From assembly GCA_047611125.1 (NCBI GenBank), contig JBLFXH010000181.1, positions 1-6,887 of the forward strand: 6,887 nt of DNA, written 5' to 3'. The notes beneath the pieces were generated by a model that did not search any database, was not told the origin of the DNA, and saw only the letters and a list, made by a program, of their open reading frames with translations. The stretch is from JABDJZ01 sp047611125. GTDB lineage: Bacteria; Bacteroidota; Rhodothermia; Rhodothermales; UBA10348. Positions 1-6,525 of the stretch are shown piece by piece; position 1 is the stretch's first letter, and each line of letters begins with the position of its first letter. Position numbers and translations under genes: made by a program.

Positions 1-463
1 TACAGAGCACGACTTCTGAACACCCGGCCAGACGCGCCGGGATTCCGAGCATCAGAACCGAAGAAAACAGCGGAGCCGTACCGCCAGGTACGTAGAGTCC
101 TACTCGCTCGATGGCCACGCTGCGCCGCCAGCACACCACGCCCGGCATCGTCTCAATACGCTGAGTACCCTGCTTCTGCGGGGCGTGAAACGCCTCGATG
201 TTAGCCGCGGCAATCCGGATGGCGTCCTTCAGGTCCGGGGCAAGCGAATCGCCGGCGCGGTCCATCTCGGCCTGGCTCACCTCAAGACTTTCTAGGGTCA
301 CGCCGTCAAAGCGGGTGGTGAGCTCACGCAGCGCGGCATCGCCCCGTGCCGACACCGCGTCCATCGTCGGCATGATTTCCTGGACCATGTCCTGGAAGGG
401 CTGCGTGGGCCGGGCTGTTAGCTCGTCCCAGGTGTAGCGCTCCGGAGATCGAACAACACGCAC
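1..463 (-). CDS. hisD: Histidinol dehydrogenase, N-terminal part (cut by window edge)
   Basis: HisD carries out the last two steps of histidine synthesis, oxidising L-histidinol to L-histidine through the aldehyde with two NAD+ and a zinc ion, in the cytoplasm. About 154 N-terminal residues are visible, from a family of roughly 430. The conserved block GVVCWRR (about 108-114), VGLYVPGGTAPL (121-132) and IPARLAGC (141-148) identifies the family and reads like Bacteroidota HisD. The catalytic Glu-His pair and the zinc ligands lie further downstream, outside the window, so completeness cannot be judged. The GTG start at 463-461 is chosen because its first base is the last base of the hisG TAG stop, an in-frame TGA lies 18 nt upstream, and the next in-frame ATG is at residue 26, inside the aligned N-terminus. 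No Shine-Dalgarno is evident; translation is probably coupled to hisG. The frame is not in the supplied open-frame list because it starts with GTG and runs off the edge. Confidence 0.93.
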   Translation of the reverse strand, partial: MRVVRSPERYTWDELTARPTQPFQDMVQEIMPTMDAVSARGDAALRELTTRFDGVTLESLEVSQAEMDRAGDSLAPDLKDAIRIAAANIEAFHAPQKQGTQRIETMPGVVCWRRSVAIERVGLYVPGGTAPLFSSVLMLGIPARLAGCSEVVLC

Positions 464-1317
464 TACATCACCATCTTTTCAATGGGCACCACCAGCATAC
501 CCTCGGCACCGGCCTCCTTCAGTTGGTCGACGATGGACCAGAAGTCGTCCTCCTGGATCACGCTGTGAATGGACACCCAGCCGTCATCGGCCAGGGGCAC
601 CACAGTGGGACTCCGCATTCCTGGGAGTAACCGGATGATGTGGTCCACCGCGGCAATCGGCGCATTCAGAAGGATATAGCGAAACCCCTTTGAGCGGAGA
701 ACGGAGTCGATTCGGAATTCGATTCGCTCTAGCAGTTTCCGCTTTTCGCGGGAGAGGTCAGGGTTCGCGACCAGCACTGCCTCACTGCGGAGAATAGTTT
801 CCACCTCCTTGAGGCCGTTGCTGAGGAGCGTTGAGCCCGTCGATACCAGATCACAGATGCCCTCTGAGAGCCCGATGCCCGGCGCAATCTCTACGCTCCC
901 GCTGATCTCGTGGATGGACGCCTGAACGCCGTTATCAGACAGAAACCGCTCAAGCAATCGGGGATAGGACGTGGCCAGACTGCGACCTTGAAGACTCGAT
1001 ACCCCGTCGTATTTCTCGCCGCGGGGCAGAGCAATTGCCAACCGACACCGGCCGAATCCCAGCCGCCTGACCTCATCTACCTGCACCCCCTTCTCAAGCA
1101 CCACGTTCTCGCCAACTATTCCGAGGTCCGCCACACCGTCGGCCACGTAGCCAGGGATGTCATCGTCCCTGAGATACAGAACCTCGATCGGGAAGTTGTC
1201 GGAAACGGCCCGGAGCCGCCCCTTGGGATGCGAAAAGCGAATACCGCAGCTGTGCAGCAGGTCTATCGATTTGTCAGATAGACGTCCGGATTTCTGAATG
1301 GCAAGGCGCAGTTGCAT
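463..1317 (-). CDS. hisG: ATP phosphoribosyltransferase, long form with regulatory domain
   Basis: HisG catalyses the first committed step of histidine synthesis, joining ATP and PRPP to give phosphoribosyl-ATP, and is the usual point of feedback control by histidine. The 284-residue length matches the long form, which does not need a HisZ partner. Visible landmarks are the N-terminal AIQKSGRLSDKS (6-17), RDDDIPGYV (50-58), DLGIVGENV (64-72), the PRPP-binding motif CDLVSTGSTL (155-164), and the C-terminal ACT-like HisG_C domain (about 217-284) with LLPGMRSPTVVPL (230-242) and VVPIEKM (276-282). That C-terminal domain binds histidine in characterised long-form enzymes, so allosteric inhibition is expected. 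The ATG fits the family N-terminus, though no good Shine-Dalgarno precedes it. The gene lies 94 bp downstream of the protease stop and is followed at once by hisD, the usual start of a Bacteroidota his operon. No key motif is missing. Confidence 0.97.
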   Translation of the reverse strand: MQLRLAIQKSGRLSDKSIDLLHSCGIRFSHPKGRLRAVSDNFPIEVLYLRDDDIPGYVADGVADLGIVGENVVLEKGVQVDEVRRLGFGRCRLAIALPRGEKYDGVSSLQGRSLATSYPRLLERFLSDNGVQASIHEISGSVEIAPGIGLSEGICDLVSTGSTLLSNGLKEVETILRSEAVLVANPDLSREKRKLLERIEFRIDSVLRSKGFRYILLNAPIAAVDHIIRLLPGMRSPTVVPLADDGWVSIHSVIQEDDFWSIVDQLKEAGAEGMLVVPIEKMVM

Positions 1318-1380
1318 GACGTCGGCCCGAACCCGTTAGGGCGTTTGGAGAAGAGCGCCTACAACCGCGTAACGGTGCGT

Positions 1381-1400
1381 CATGTTCTTCCAAGAACGTG
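1381..1400. promoter_or_regulatory. 20-bp inverted repeat upstream of hisG, possible operator
   Basis: The sequence CATGTTCTTCCAAGAACGTG is a contiguous dyad in which 8 of 10 base pairs are symmetric; the core GTTCTT-CC-AAGAAC (1384-1397) has perfect 6-bp arms. It sits in the 94-bp gap between the protease stop and the hisG start, about 64 bp before the hisG ATG, where an operator or promoter-proximal site would be expected. As RNA from the minus strand it could form a short hairpin with a six-base loop, but no U-run follows, so an intrinsic terminator for the protease gene is unlikely. I do not recognise the motif as the site of a known regulator. The rest of the gap (1318-1380 and 1401-1411) shows no clear TAnnTTTG box. 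Confidence 0.3.
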
Positions 1401-1411
1401 TGAGCGGCGGC

Positions 1412-3895
1412 TCAGTCTTCGTCCTTCAGAATGCGCGTTATGCGGGCGGTCAGATCGTCCAGGTGATACCGCGCGGTACGATCTCTGGTCAGGGAGCGAA
1501 CACGAGAAATATGATCACTCAACTCGTGAAGCTGCCCCCGCACTATGGCCCGAATATCGGACTGACTCATGTTGACCGTGGTCCCAAAGAAGGACGCCGA
1601 ACGGGAGATTTCTTCTGTCATGAGGTACTCCATCCGATCGACATAGGCCCGCTGGAGTGCCCGACGGTAGGTGTCAACGGTTGGCCGATTGCCGTTCAAC
1701 TCGGCGAATACGTACGAGCGCACATCGTCCAGGAATTCCATGGGCGGGTAGCCGGCCCCATCGATGGTCTGGGCTTCAATCATCCGAGCCAGTCGGGCGG
1801 GCTCCAGCAGATTGTTCAGGATGGAGACCTGACGTCCGCGGATCCGATCAACGGCCCCGGCCGGCTCAATTCGCCTCAACAAGTCGGGTTCGAGCAGCCA
1901 GGTCGGCGTGGTAAACACATTCTCGGAGAGAAACGTGAGGGCGTCTCGCTGGCGCTCGCGGGGCACCACTTCATAGACCATGCCCGGCTGATTGGTGGCC
2001 TTTGGGTTTACGTAGAGTCCACCAGTCAGGGTCACAACGTGATTCATGTAGCGCGACCATTGGCTGAGCAGCTCGCCATACAACTCCTGGAGGTCGTCAT
2101 AGGGTTGGCCGTCAGTCGACGTCCACTCGACCAGATTTGGAACCACCCGCTTCAGATTGGCGACGGCATAGCTGGACGCTTTCACAGGGTCATCACCCAT
2201 GTCCTCAGTCTGAGCTTCCGGCGTGAACTGGCGACTTGTTAGGAAGCGGTACCTCTTGTTGCCCGCCTTCTCCAAGATCAACGCGTCCAGAGCGGACTTC
2301 TCCTGGTCTGGATGCGTGACATCCGGGTACCAGCGGTATCCCCAGTTGATGACGTAATCGTCATACGGACCGACCTTCCGGACGAACCGAGTGACACCAT
2401 CTCCGGGCTGGGCGATATAGTTCTGCCGGGCATAGTCCATGATGGTCGGGGCGACCCCGAACTCAGACGTAAACGTCGGCGACCGAAGCGAATCGACCGG
2501 GAAGCTAGAACTGGCAATCATGTTGTGGGGAAGCCCCAGCGCGTGCCCGATCTCGTGGGCAATCACCTGCCGCATGGTCTCACCGATCAGCGATTCCTCC
2601 GTGTTGAGCGAGCGGGCCGCAGGGTTGGCCGCACCCGTTTCAATCATGAGGCGGTTTCTGTAGGAGCGCATGTGGTTGTGGTACCAGATGATGTCGCTCT
2701 CGATTATCTCGCCCGTGCGGGGGTCAGAGACGCTCGGACCCACCGCGTTCCGCGTGGTGTTGGCCACGTACCGGACGGTGGAGTAGCGGACGTCCTCGGC
2801 GTCAAAGTCTGGATCATCTTCCGGGGCCTCGTGGCACTGCACGGCGTTTTTGAAACCGGCGGCTTCGAAGGCGCGATTCCAATCCTCCACGCCACGGCAG
2901 AAGTAGGGCCGCCAGCGCTTGGGCGTGCCCGGATCGAGATAGTAAACGATGGGCTTGACGGGCTCGACCAGTTCTCCGCGGAGGTATGCAGCAGGATCCT
3001 TGGGCTCTAGGCGCCAGCGCCTGATGTAGGACCGGGTGCCAGCCTTCAACTCGTCCAGGCTGAAGTCATTCTGACGGACGGTAAAGAAGCCCACTCGGGG
3101 GTCATGGACCCTCGACATCATTGCTTCCGGAAGCAAGATCATGGACTGGTACATCTCCATCGAAATCGTCCCCGTATCGCCATTCGAAGGTGGCTCCGTG
3201 GCCTCAAACGTCATGGTGTGCCGGACATTCACGTTCTGCGGGAAGCTCTTCATTTCGTTGATGAACGAGCGAGACCCGTCCAGGCGACGGACGCGGAACT
3301 GCGTGCGCTGTCTGGGAGACAGTCCCGAGAGAGCGGGGACATCAGTCTGAAAGAGGTCTCCCACTTCAATGACCGTCCCCGTGGAATCCAGGGACAAGGC
3401 CTCGATATCGAAAGCCATGAGGATGGGCTCGAAGTTGTTGGCCGCGACCGAGAACGCTACCGGAAGCGAGTCGGGAGCAACGCTGGAGTAGGCCATCCTG
3501 CGCAGAAGTAGCCGATTCCCGTTGCGCTCGAAGCGGACCACCTGCTCGTTGACCTTGCTCCCTCCGTTGGTGAAGCCGGAGAGATTCGCCGGTGTCTTCG
3601 AGATTCGACTGACAAGAAGCATCTCCTTGCCGAGTATGGCATCAGGTACTTCAAAATAGTAGTCGGTGTCGACCCGGTGCACGGTAATGACGCCCTCGTC
3701 CGAAACGGCTTGGTCCGTGATGACCTCGGAATATTTCTTGAAGGGCGAATCGTCCTCCTTGTCCGAGGTTAGGGCGTCTGCTGGCTGGTCTCGGTCAGCA
3801 TGCGATGCGGCGCGAGACCCGGCGCAACCGGTGAGCGCAAGAGAGGAAGCGGCCAGGAAAAGGAGCAGGTGTTTCATGTAATCGGTACGTTTCAT
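1412..3895 (-). CDS. Zinc-dependent metalloprotease lipoprotein (DUF5117/DUF4953 type)
   Basis: This 827-residue protein is a predicted envelope lipoprotein and zinc endopeptidase. Numbered from the ATG at 3895, a short basic start and hydrophobic segment (about 8-22) lead to the lipobox LTGC with the lipid-bearing Cys24. An acidic linker precedes the PFKKYSEVI segment (51-59) and the N-terminal DUF5118/DUF5117-like region. The metzincin-type zinc site is HEIGHALGLPH, with ligands His447, His451 and His457 and catalytic Glu448; a Met-turn follows in TIMDYARQ (Met486). The remaining roughly 340 residues are the usual C-terminal part of this family, and no key residue is missing. Alanine follows the Cys and no acidic surface-export signal directly follows it, so outer-membrane attachment facing the periplasm is my best guess. 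The start is uncertain: ATG 3895 has GGAGG only 2 nt before it, while ATG 3877 gives a more typical signal peptide. The open frame extends upstream to 4126, but that part is antisense to the M24 gene, lies before the signal peptide and is not credible. Substrate unknown. Confidence 0.93.
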   Translation of the reverse strand: MKRTDYMKHLLLFLAASSLALTGCAGSRAASHADRDQPADALTSDKEDDSPFKKYSEVITDQAVSDEGVITVHRVDTDYYFEVPDAILGKEMLLVSRISKTPANLSGFTNGGSKVNEQVVRFERNGNRLLLRRMAYSSVAPDSLPVAFSVAANNFEPILMAFDIEALSLDSTGTVIEVGDLFQTDVPALSGLSPRQRTQFRVRRLDGSRSFINEMKSFPQNVNVRHTMTFEATEPPSNGDTGTISMEMYQSMILLPEAMMSRVHDPRVGFFTVRQNDFSLDELKAGTRSYIRRWRLEPKDPAAYLRGELVEPVKPIVYYLDPGTPKRWRPYFCRGVEDWNRAFEAAGFKNAVQCHEAPEDDPDFDAEDVRYSTVRYVANTTRNAVGPSVSDPRTGEIIESDIIWYHNHMRSYRNRLMIETGAANPAARSLNTEESLIGETMRQVIAHEIGHALGLPHNMIASSSFPVDSLRSPTFTSEFGVAPTIMDYARQNYIAQPGDGVTRFVRKVGPYDDYVINWGYRWYPDVTHPDQEKSALDALILEKAGNKRYRFLTSRQFTPEAQTEDMGDDPVKASSYAVANLKRVVPNLVEWTSTDGQPYDDLQELYGELLSQWSRYMNHVVTLTGGLYVNPKATNQPGMVYEVVPRERQRDALTFLSENVFTTPTWLLEPDLLRRIEPAGAVDRIRGRQVSILNNLLEPARLARMIEAQTIDGAGYPPMEFLDDVRSYVFAELNGNRPTVDTYRRALQRAYVDRMEYLMTEEISRSASFFGTTVNMSQSDIRAIVRGQLHELSDHISRVRSLTRDRTARYHLDDLTARITRILKDED
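3886..3893 (+). promoter_or_regulatory. Weak candidate -7 box for the M24 peptidase operon
   Basis: The plus strand reads TACGTTTC, matching the Bacteroidota TAnnTTTG consensus except for the last base. It would place a transcription start near 3898 and a leader of about 33 nt before the ATG at 3931. It lies inside the first codons of the divergent protease gene (if that starts at 3895) and mirrors the minus-strand box at 3902-3909. No -33 element is recognisable at the expected distance. Confidence 0.15.
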
Positions 3896-3901
3896 CGCCT
3901 C

Positions 3902-3909
3902 CAAAGATA
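3902..3909 (-). promoter_or_regulatory. Candidate Bacteroidota -7 box for the protease gene
   Basis: The minus strand reads TATCTTTG, an exact match to TAnnTTTG, the -7 consensus of Bacteroidota primary sigma factor promoters. It lies in the 35-bp divergent gap. Transcription would begin near 3897, almost on the ATG at 3895 and about 20 nt before the ATG at 3877, which would favour 3877 as the translation start. No TTTG-like -33 element is visible at the usual spacing upstream, and an 8-bp motif with two free positions can occur by chance, so support rests on position and match alone. Confidence 0.35.
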
Positions 3910-3930
3910 AACGTCTTACCCACCGCCGCC

Positions 3931-5235
3931 ATGCGATTCTACGCAGTCCTCCTTTTGACCTTAGTAATGGGCGCCACCGATGTTGTTGGACAGGAGGCAA
4001 AGCGGCGCTGGGAGATGATGAATCAGATCCGCAGCGACAAGTTTGACTACGTGCTTCCGGAGGCGATGCGGGAGAACGACATCGATATGTGGATCGTGAT
4101 GAACCGGGAGGGCAACAACGATCCACTTTGGGCCGATCTGGGCGGTGGCTATACAGGAAACACGAGCTACTACGTGTTTCACGATAGCGGCGAAGGCAGG
4201 GTGGAGCGGGCCGCCTTAGGAGTCTCCGGGTATCTGCTGGAAGAGGGAGGCGTGTACGACCACTTTGGTGGCGGCGACGAACTGGCTGCCTTCGTGTCTG
4301 AGCGCGATCCGGGCCGAATCGGGATCAATACTTCCCGCGCCATCGGAGGCGCCGATGGCCTGACACATTCTGGTTACGAGCAACTCGTAGAAGTCCTGGG
4401 TCCGAATTACGCAGCCAGATTTGTCTCCGCCGAAAAACTGGTGTCGGATTTTCGATCCAGGCGGGTGGCGAGTGAGATTGTTGCCTTCGCGGAGGCCGGG
4501 GAATTGTCGCGCAAGATTGCTGAACGTGCCTTCTCAAACGAGATTATCACGCCCGGAGTGACTACGCTCGAAGACGTGGCGTGGTGGATGACCGAGCAGC
4601 AATTCGAGAACGGCCTCGGCACCTCGTTCGGGTTTCCTTCGGTCTACATCACGGGCCCCGGTGGTGTGGAGGCCACGTCATCGAATAGGATCATCCAGCG
4701 TGGGGACCTCCTGATGATCGACTGGGGAGTCGGACTGATGAATTTCCACACCGACATGAAGCGCATCGCCTATGTGTTGCGACAGGGGGAGACGGCTCCA
4801 CCGGCCGGGATTCAGCATGCGTTTGATCAAGCCCTGGCGGCCCGCGACGTGGTACGCAGAACCATCAAGGCCGGAAAGACAGCCGCGGCCATAGAGGAAG
4901 ACGTCTACGTGGCGCTGGTCGAAGCCGGGTTCGGCAGAATGGCTGGATTCAATACCCCCTCCGCGAGCGACCTGACGGAGATAATTATTGGCTGCCACTC
5001 TGTAGGAAATCTCGGACACGGAATCGGTCCCTCCATCGCATTCTTCAACCCAGTCCGCCGGACCTACGTAGTCAGGCCAACCAATCTCCTGTCCATCGAG
5101 CTGTTTGCCTACACAAGCGCTCCGGAGTGGGGAGGAGCCAAGGTCAGGATCCCGCTCGAGGACGATGCCATTGTGACGGAGCGAGGCGTTGAGTGGCTCT
5201 ATCCTGTCAACCAGCGTATCCTCGTGATCAAGTAA
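3931..5235 (+). CDS. Exported M24 family metallopeptidase (Xaa-Pro aminopeptidase-like)
   Basis: This 434-residue protein belongs to the pita-bread M24 family, dinuclear metal enzymes that include Xaa-Pro aminopeptidase and prolidase. An N-terminal signal peptide is evident (Arg2, hydrophobic to about residue 14, probable cleavage near VVGQ at about 18-21), so it acts outside the cytoplasm. Residues about 25-170 form a creatinase-type N-terminal domain. The catalytic domain keeps all five metal ligands: Asp264 in MIDWG, Asp275 in HTDMKR, His363 in LGHGIG, Glu390 in LSIEL and Glu410 in PLEDD. The first two ligands are 11 residues apart, as in E. coli PepP, and His356 in the GCHSVG stretch matches a further conserved active-site histidine. 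Cleavage of Xaa-Pro bonds is likely from the family but not proven, since creatinases and other members share the fold. The ATG is supported by the signal peptide; no Shine-Dalgarno is seen. The stop lies 2 bp before the next start, so the two genes are cotranscribed. Confidence 0.92.
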   Translation: MRFYAVLLLTLVMGATDVVGQEAKRRWEMMNQIRSDKFDYVLPEAMRENDIDMWIVMNREGNNDPLWADLGGGYTGNTSYYVFHDSGEGRVERAALGVSGYLLEEGGVYDHFGGGDELAAFVSERDPGRIGINTSRAIGGADGLTHSGYEQLVEVLGPNYAARFVSAEKLVSDFRSRRVASEIVAFAEAGELSRKIAERAFSNEIITPGVTTLEDVAWWMTEQQFENGLGTSFGFPSVYITGPGGVEATSSNRIIQRGDLLMIDWGVGLMNFHTDMKRIAYVLRQGETAPPAGIQHAFDQALAARDVVRRTIKAGKTAAAIEEDVYVALVEAGFGRMAGFNTPSASDLTEIIIGCHSVGNLGHGIGPSIAFFNPVRRTYVVRPTNLLSIELFAYTSAPEWGGAKVRIPLEDDAIVTERGVEWLYPVNQRILVIK

Positions 5236-5237
5236 AG

Positions 5238-6419
5238 ATGGACTCCCGCTTCCGCGACCACGTAGCCTGGACCAGCGACCACCCGATCGGCCTCTCAGTA
5301 GACAGGGCGGCGGGCCCGTTTCTGTACCTCGAGGATGGTCGCCGGATCACGGACCTGATCAGCGGTATCGCGGTCTCCAGCCTGGGCCATCGGCATCCTT
5401 CGGTCATCGATGCCATAAAGCGTCAGGTAGACCGCCACCTCCACGTGATGGTCTACGGCGAGTTCGTTCAGGAGGCGCAGTCAGCCGCGGCCGCCCGACT
5501 CGCGGCCAACCTCCCGCCCACCCTGTCCAACGTCTATTTCACCATGACGGGGACGGAGGCGAACGAGGGAGCGCTCAAGCTGGCCAAGAAGTCAACAGGT
5601 CGAACCCGTCTGGTTGCGTTCGAAAACTCCTACCACGGCGACACCCACGGGTCGCTGTCGGTAACCGGCCGTTCAGTCTATAGAGACCCGTTTCAGCCGT
5701 TGCTGCCGGATGTTCTGTTCTTGCCGTTCGATGACGTCGAAGCCCTGGAGGTAATCGACGACTCGGTGGCCGCAGTGATCACCGAGCCCATTCAGGGGGA
5801 GGGTGGCATCCGAGTCCCGAGCGATGACTGGATGAAGCGCCTCAGAGATCGGTGTACCGAGACAGGAGCACTCCTTATTTTCGATGAGATCCAGACCGGC
5901 ATGGGGCGGACAGGTACACTGTTCGCCTTCGAAGGATTTGGTGTTGTCCCGGACATCATGACCGTGGCGAAGGCTCTGGGCGGCGGAATGCCGCTGGGGG
6001 CCTTCATCTCGTCAAGGGAGATCATGGCGGCGCTGCGCACCAACCCGCCACTCAGCCACGTCACCACGTTTGGGGGACACCCAGTTTCTTGCGCGGCGGC
6101 CAACGCGGCGCTGTCTGTTTTGCTGGAGGAGGACTTGCCTCAGCGGGCAACGGAGATCGGGCAGCGGGTTCGGGCCCGTCTCACGCACCCTGGAATTCGG
6201 GAAGTGCGCGGTCGTGGCGCCATGCTGGGGATGGAGCTGCAGTCTGCCGCCCAGACAGAAGCCGTAGTCACGGCCGCCCTCGGCAAGGGCGTTCTCCTGG
6301 GGTGGACGCTGCACAGCAATACGCTCGTCCGGATTGCGCCGCCACTCAATATTCCCTGGGAAGTGCTAGACGACGCGCTAGGCGTCATTCTGGATGGCCT
6401 GGACGCGAGCCGGTCCTAG
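5238..6419 (+). CDS. PLP-dependent class III aminotransferase (ornithine/acetylornithine-like)
   Basis: This 393-residue cytoplasmic enzyme is a class III (subgroup II) pyridoxal-phosphate aminotransferase, the group that includes ArgD, ornithine and GABA aminotransferases. It shows the phosphate-binding TGTEANE (104-110), the ring-stacking pair YHG (Tyr132-His133), TEPIQGEGG before residue 200, FDEIQTGMGRTG with the cofactor-binding Asp216, the Schiff-base Lys245 in VAKALGGGMPLG, the FGGHP loop, and Arg365 in RIAPPL, which binds the substrate carboxylate in relatives. All catalytic residues are present. It resembles an aminotransferase widespread in Bacteroidota and usually annotated loosely, so the amino donor is left open. 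The ATG at 5238 is preferred over an in-frame ATG at 5193, which lies inside the M24 gene and adds 15 residues unlike the family; it follows the M24 stop by 2 bp, implying coupled translation. A histidine-pathway role is unlikely, as HisC belongs to another fold class. Confidence 0.92.
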   Translation: MDSRFRDHVAWTSDHPIGLSVDRAAGPFLYLEDGRRITDLISGIAVSSLGHRHPSVIDAIKRQVDRHLHVMVYGEFVQEAQSAAAARLAANLPPTLSNVYFTMTGTEANEGALKLAKKSTGRTRLVAFENSYHGDTHGSLSVTGRSVYRDPFQPLLPDVLFLPFDDVEALEVIDDSVAAVITEPIQGEGGIRVPSDDWMKRLRDRCTETGALLIFDEIQTGMGRTGTLFAFEGFGVVPDIMTVAKALGGGMPLGAFISSREIMAALRTNPPLSHVTTFGGHPVSCAAANAALSVLLEEDLPQRATEIGQRVRARLTHPGIREVRGRGAMLGMELQSAAQTEAVVTAALGKGVLLGWTLHSNTLVRIAPPLNIPWEVLDDALGVILDGLDASRS

Positions 6420-6525
6420 TGGGCAGCGTCCGGGAGGTAGGTCGCGGCAATCGGGATGAGTTTGCCCTCCGGGCGGAACAGGGATCTGAATCGGTCCCAA
6501 TCGCGAGGCCCGGCGGGTCCAGAAA
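6420..6525. other. Convergent intergenic gap, no clear terminator
   Basis: This 106-bp stretch separates the ends of two genes that face each other. A bidirectional terminator is expected, but I see only a weak short hairpin, GCCC-TCC-GGGC at 6464-6474, with G·U pairs possible outside it, and no T-run follows on either strand. No open frame here looks coding. Confidence 0.5.

Noticed and set aside
1336..1383. A 15-codon open frame (MTHRYAVVGALLQTP) just before hisG, possible attenuator leader peptide
   Set aside because: It has only one histidine codon and no run of His codons, and no alternative terminator/antiterminator hairpins with a T-run follow.
90..2022. Shared 12-mer TACGTAGAGTCC near 91 and near 2010
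   Set aside because: In both places it is the reverse complement of codons for Gly-Leu-Tyr-Val, in HisD and in the protease; the match is a coding coincidence, not a repeat element.
1382..2242. A 286-codon plus-strand open frame, and further plus-strand frames at 2312-3010 and 3104-3511
   Set aside because: They lie fully antisense to the metalloprotease gene. The translations show no domain or plausible fold, and such antisense frames are common in GC-rich coding DNA.
3896..4126. Upstream extension of the protease open frame by 77 codons
   Set aside because: It would place Cys/Arg/Ser-rich residues before the lipoprotein signal peptide and is antisense to the start of the M24 gene.
5193..5237. 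Upstream in-frame ATG for the aminotransferase at 5193
   Set aside because: It overlaps the 3' end of the M24 gene and adds 15 residues that do not look like the family; the ATG at 5238 directly follows the M24 stop.
6464..6474. GCCC-TCC-GGGC hairpin as a terminator for the convergent genes
   Set aside because: The stem is only 4 strong base pairs with a 3-base loop, and no T-run follows on either strand.
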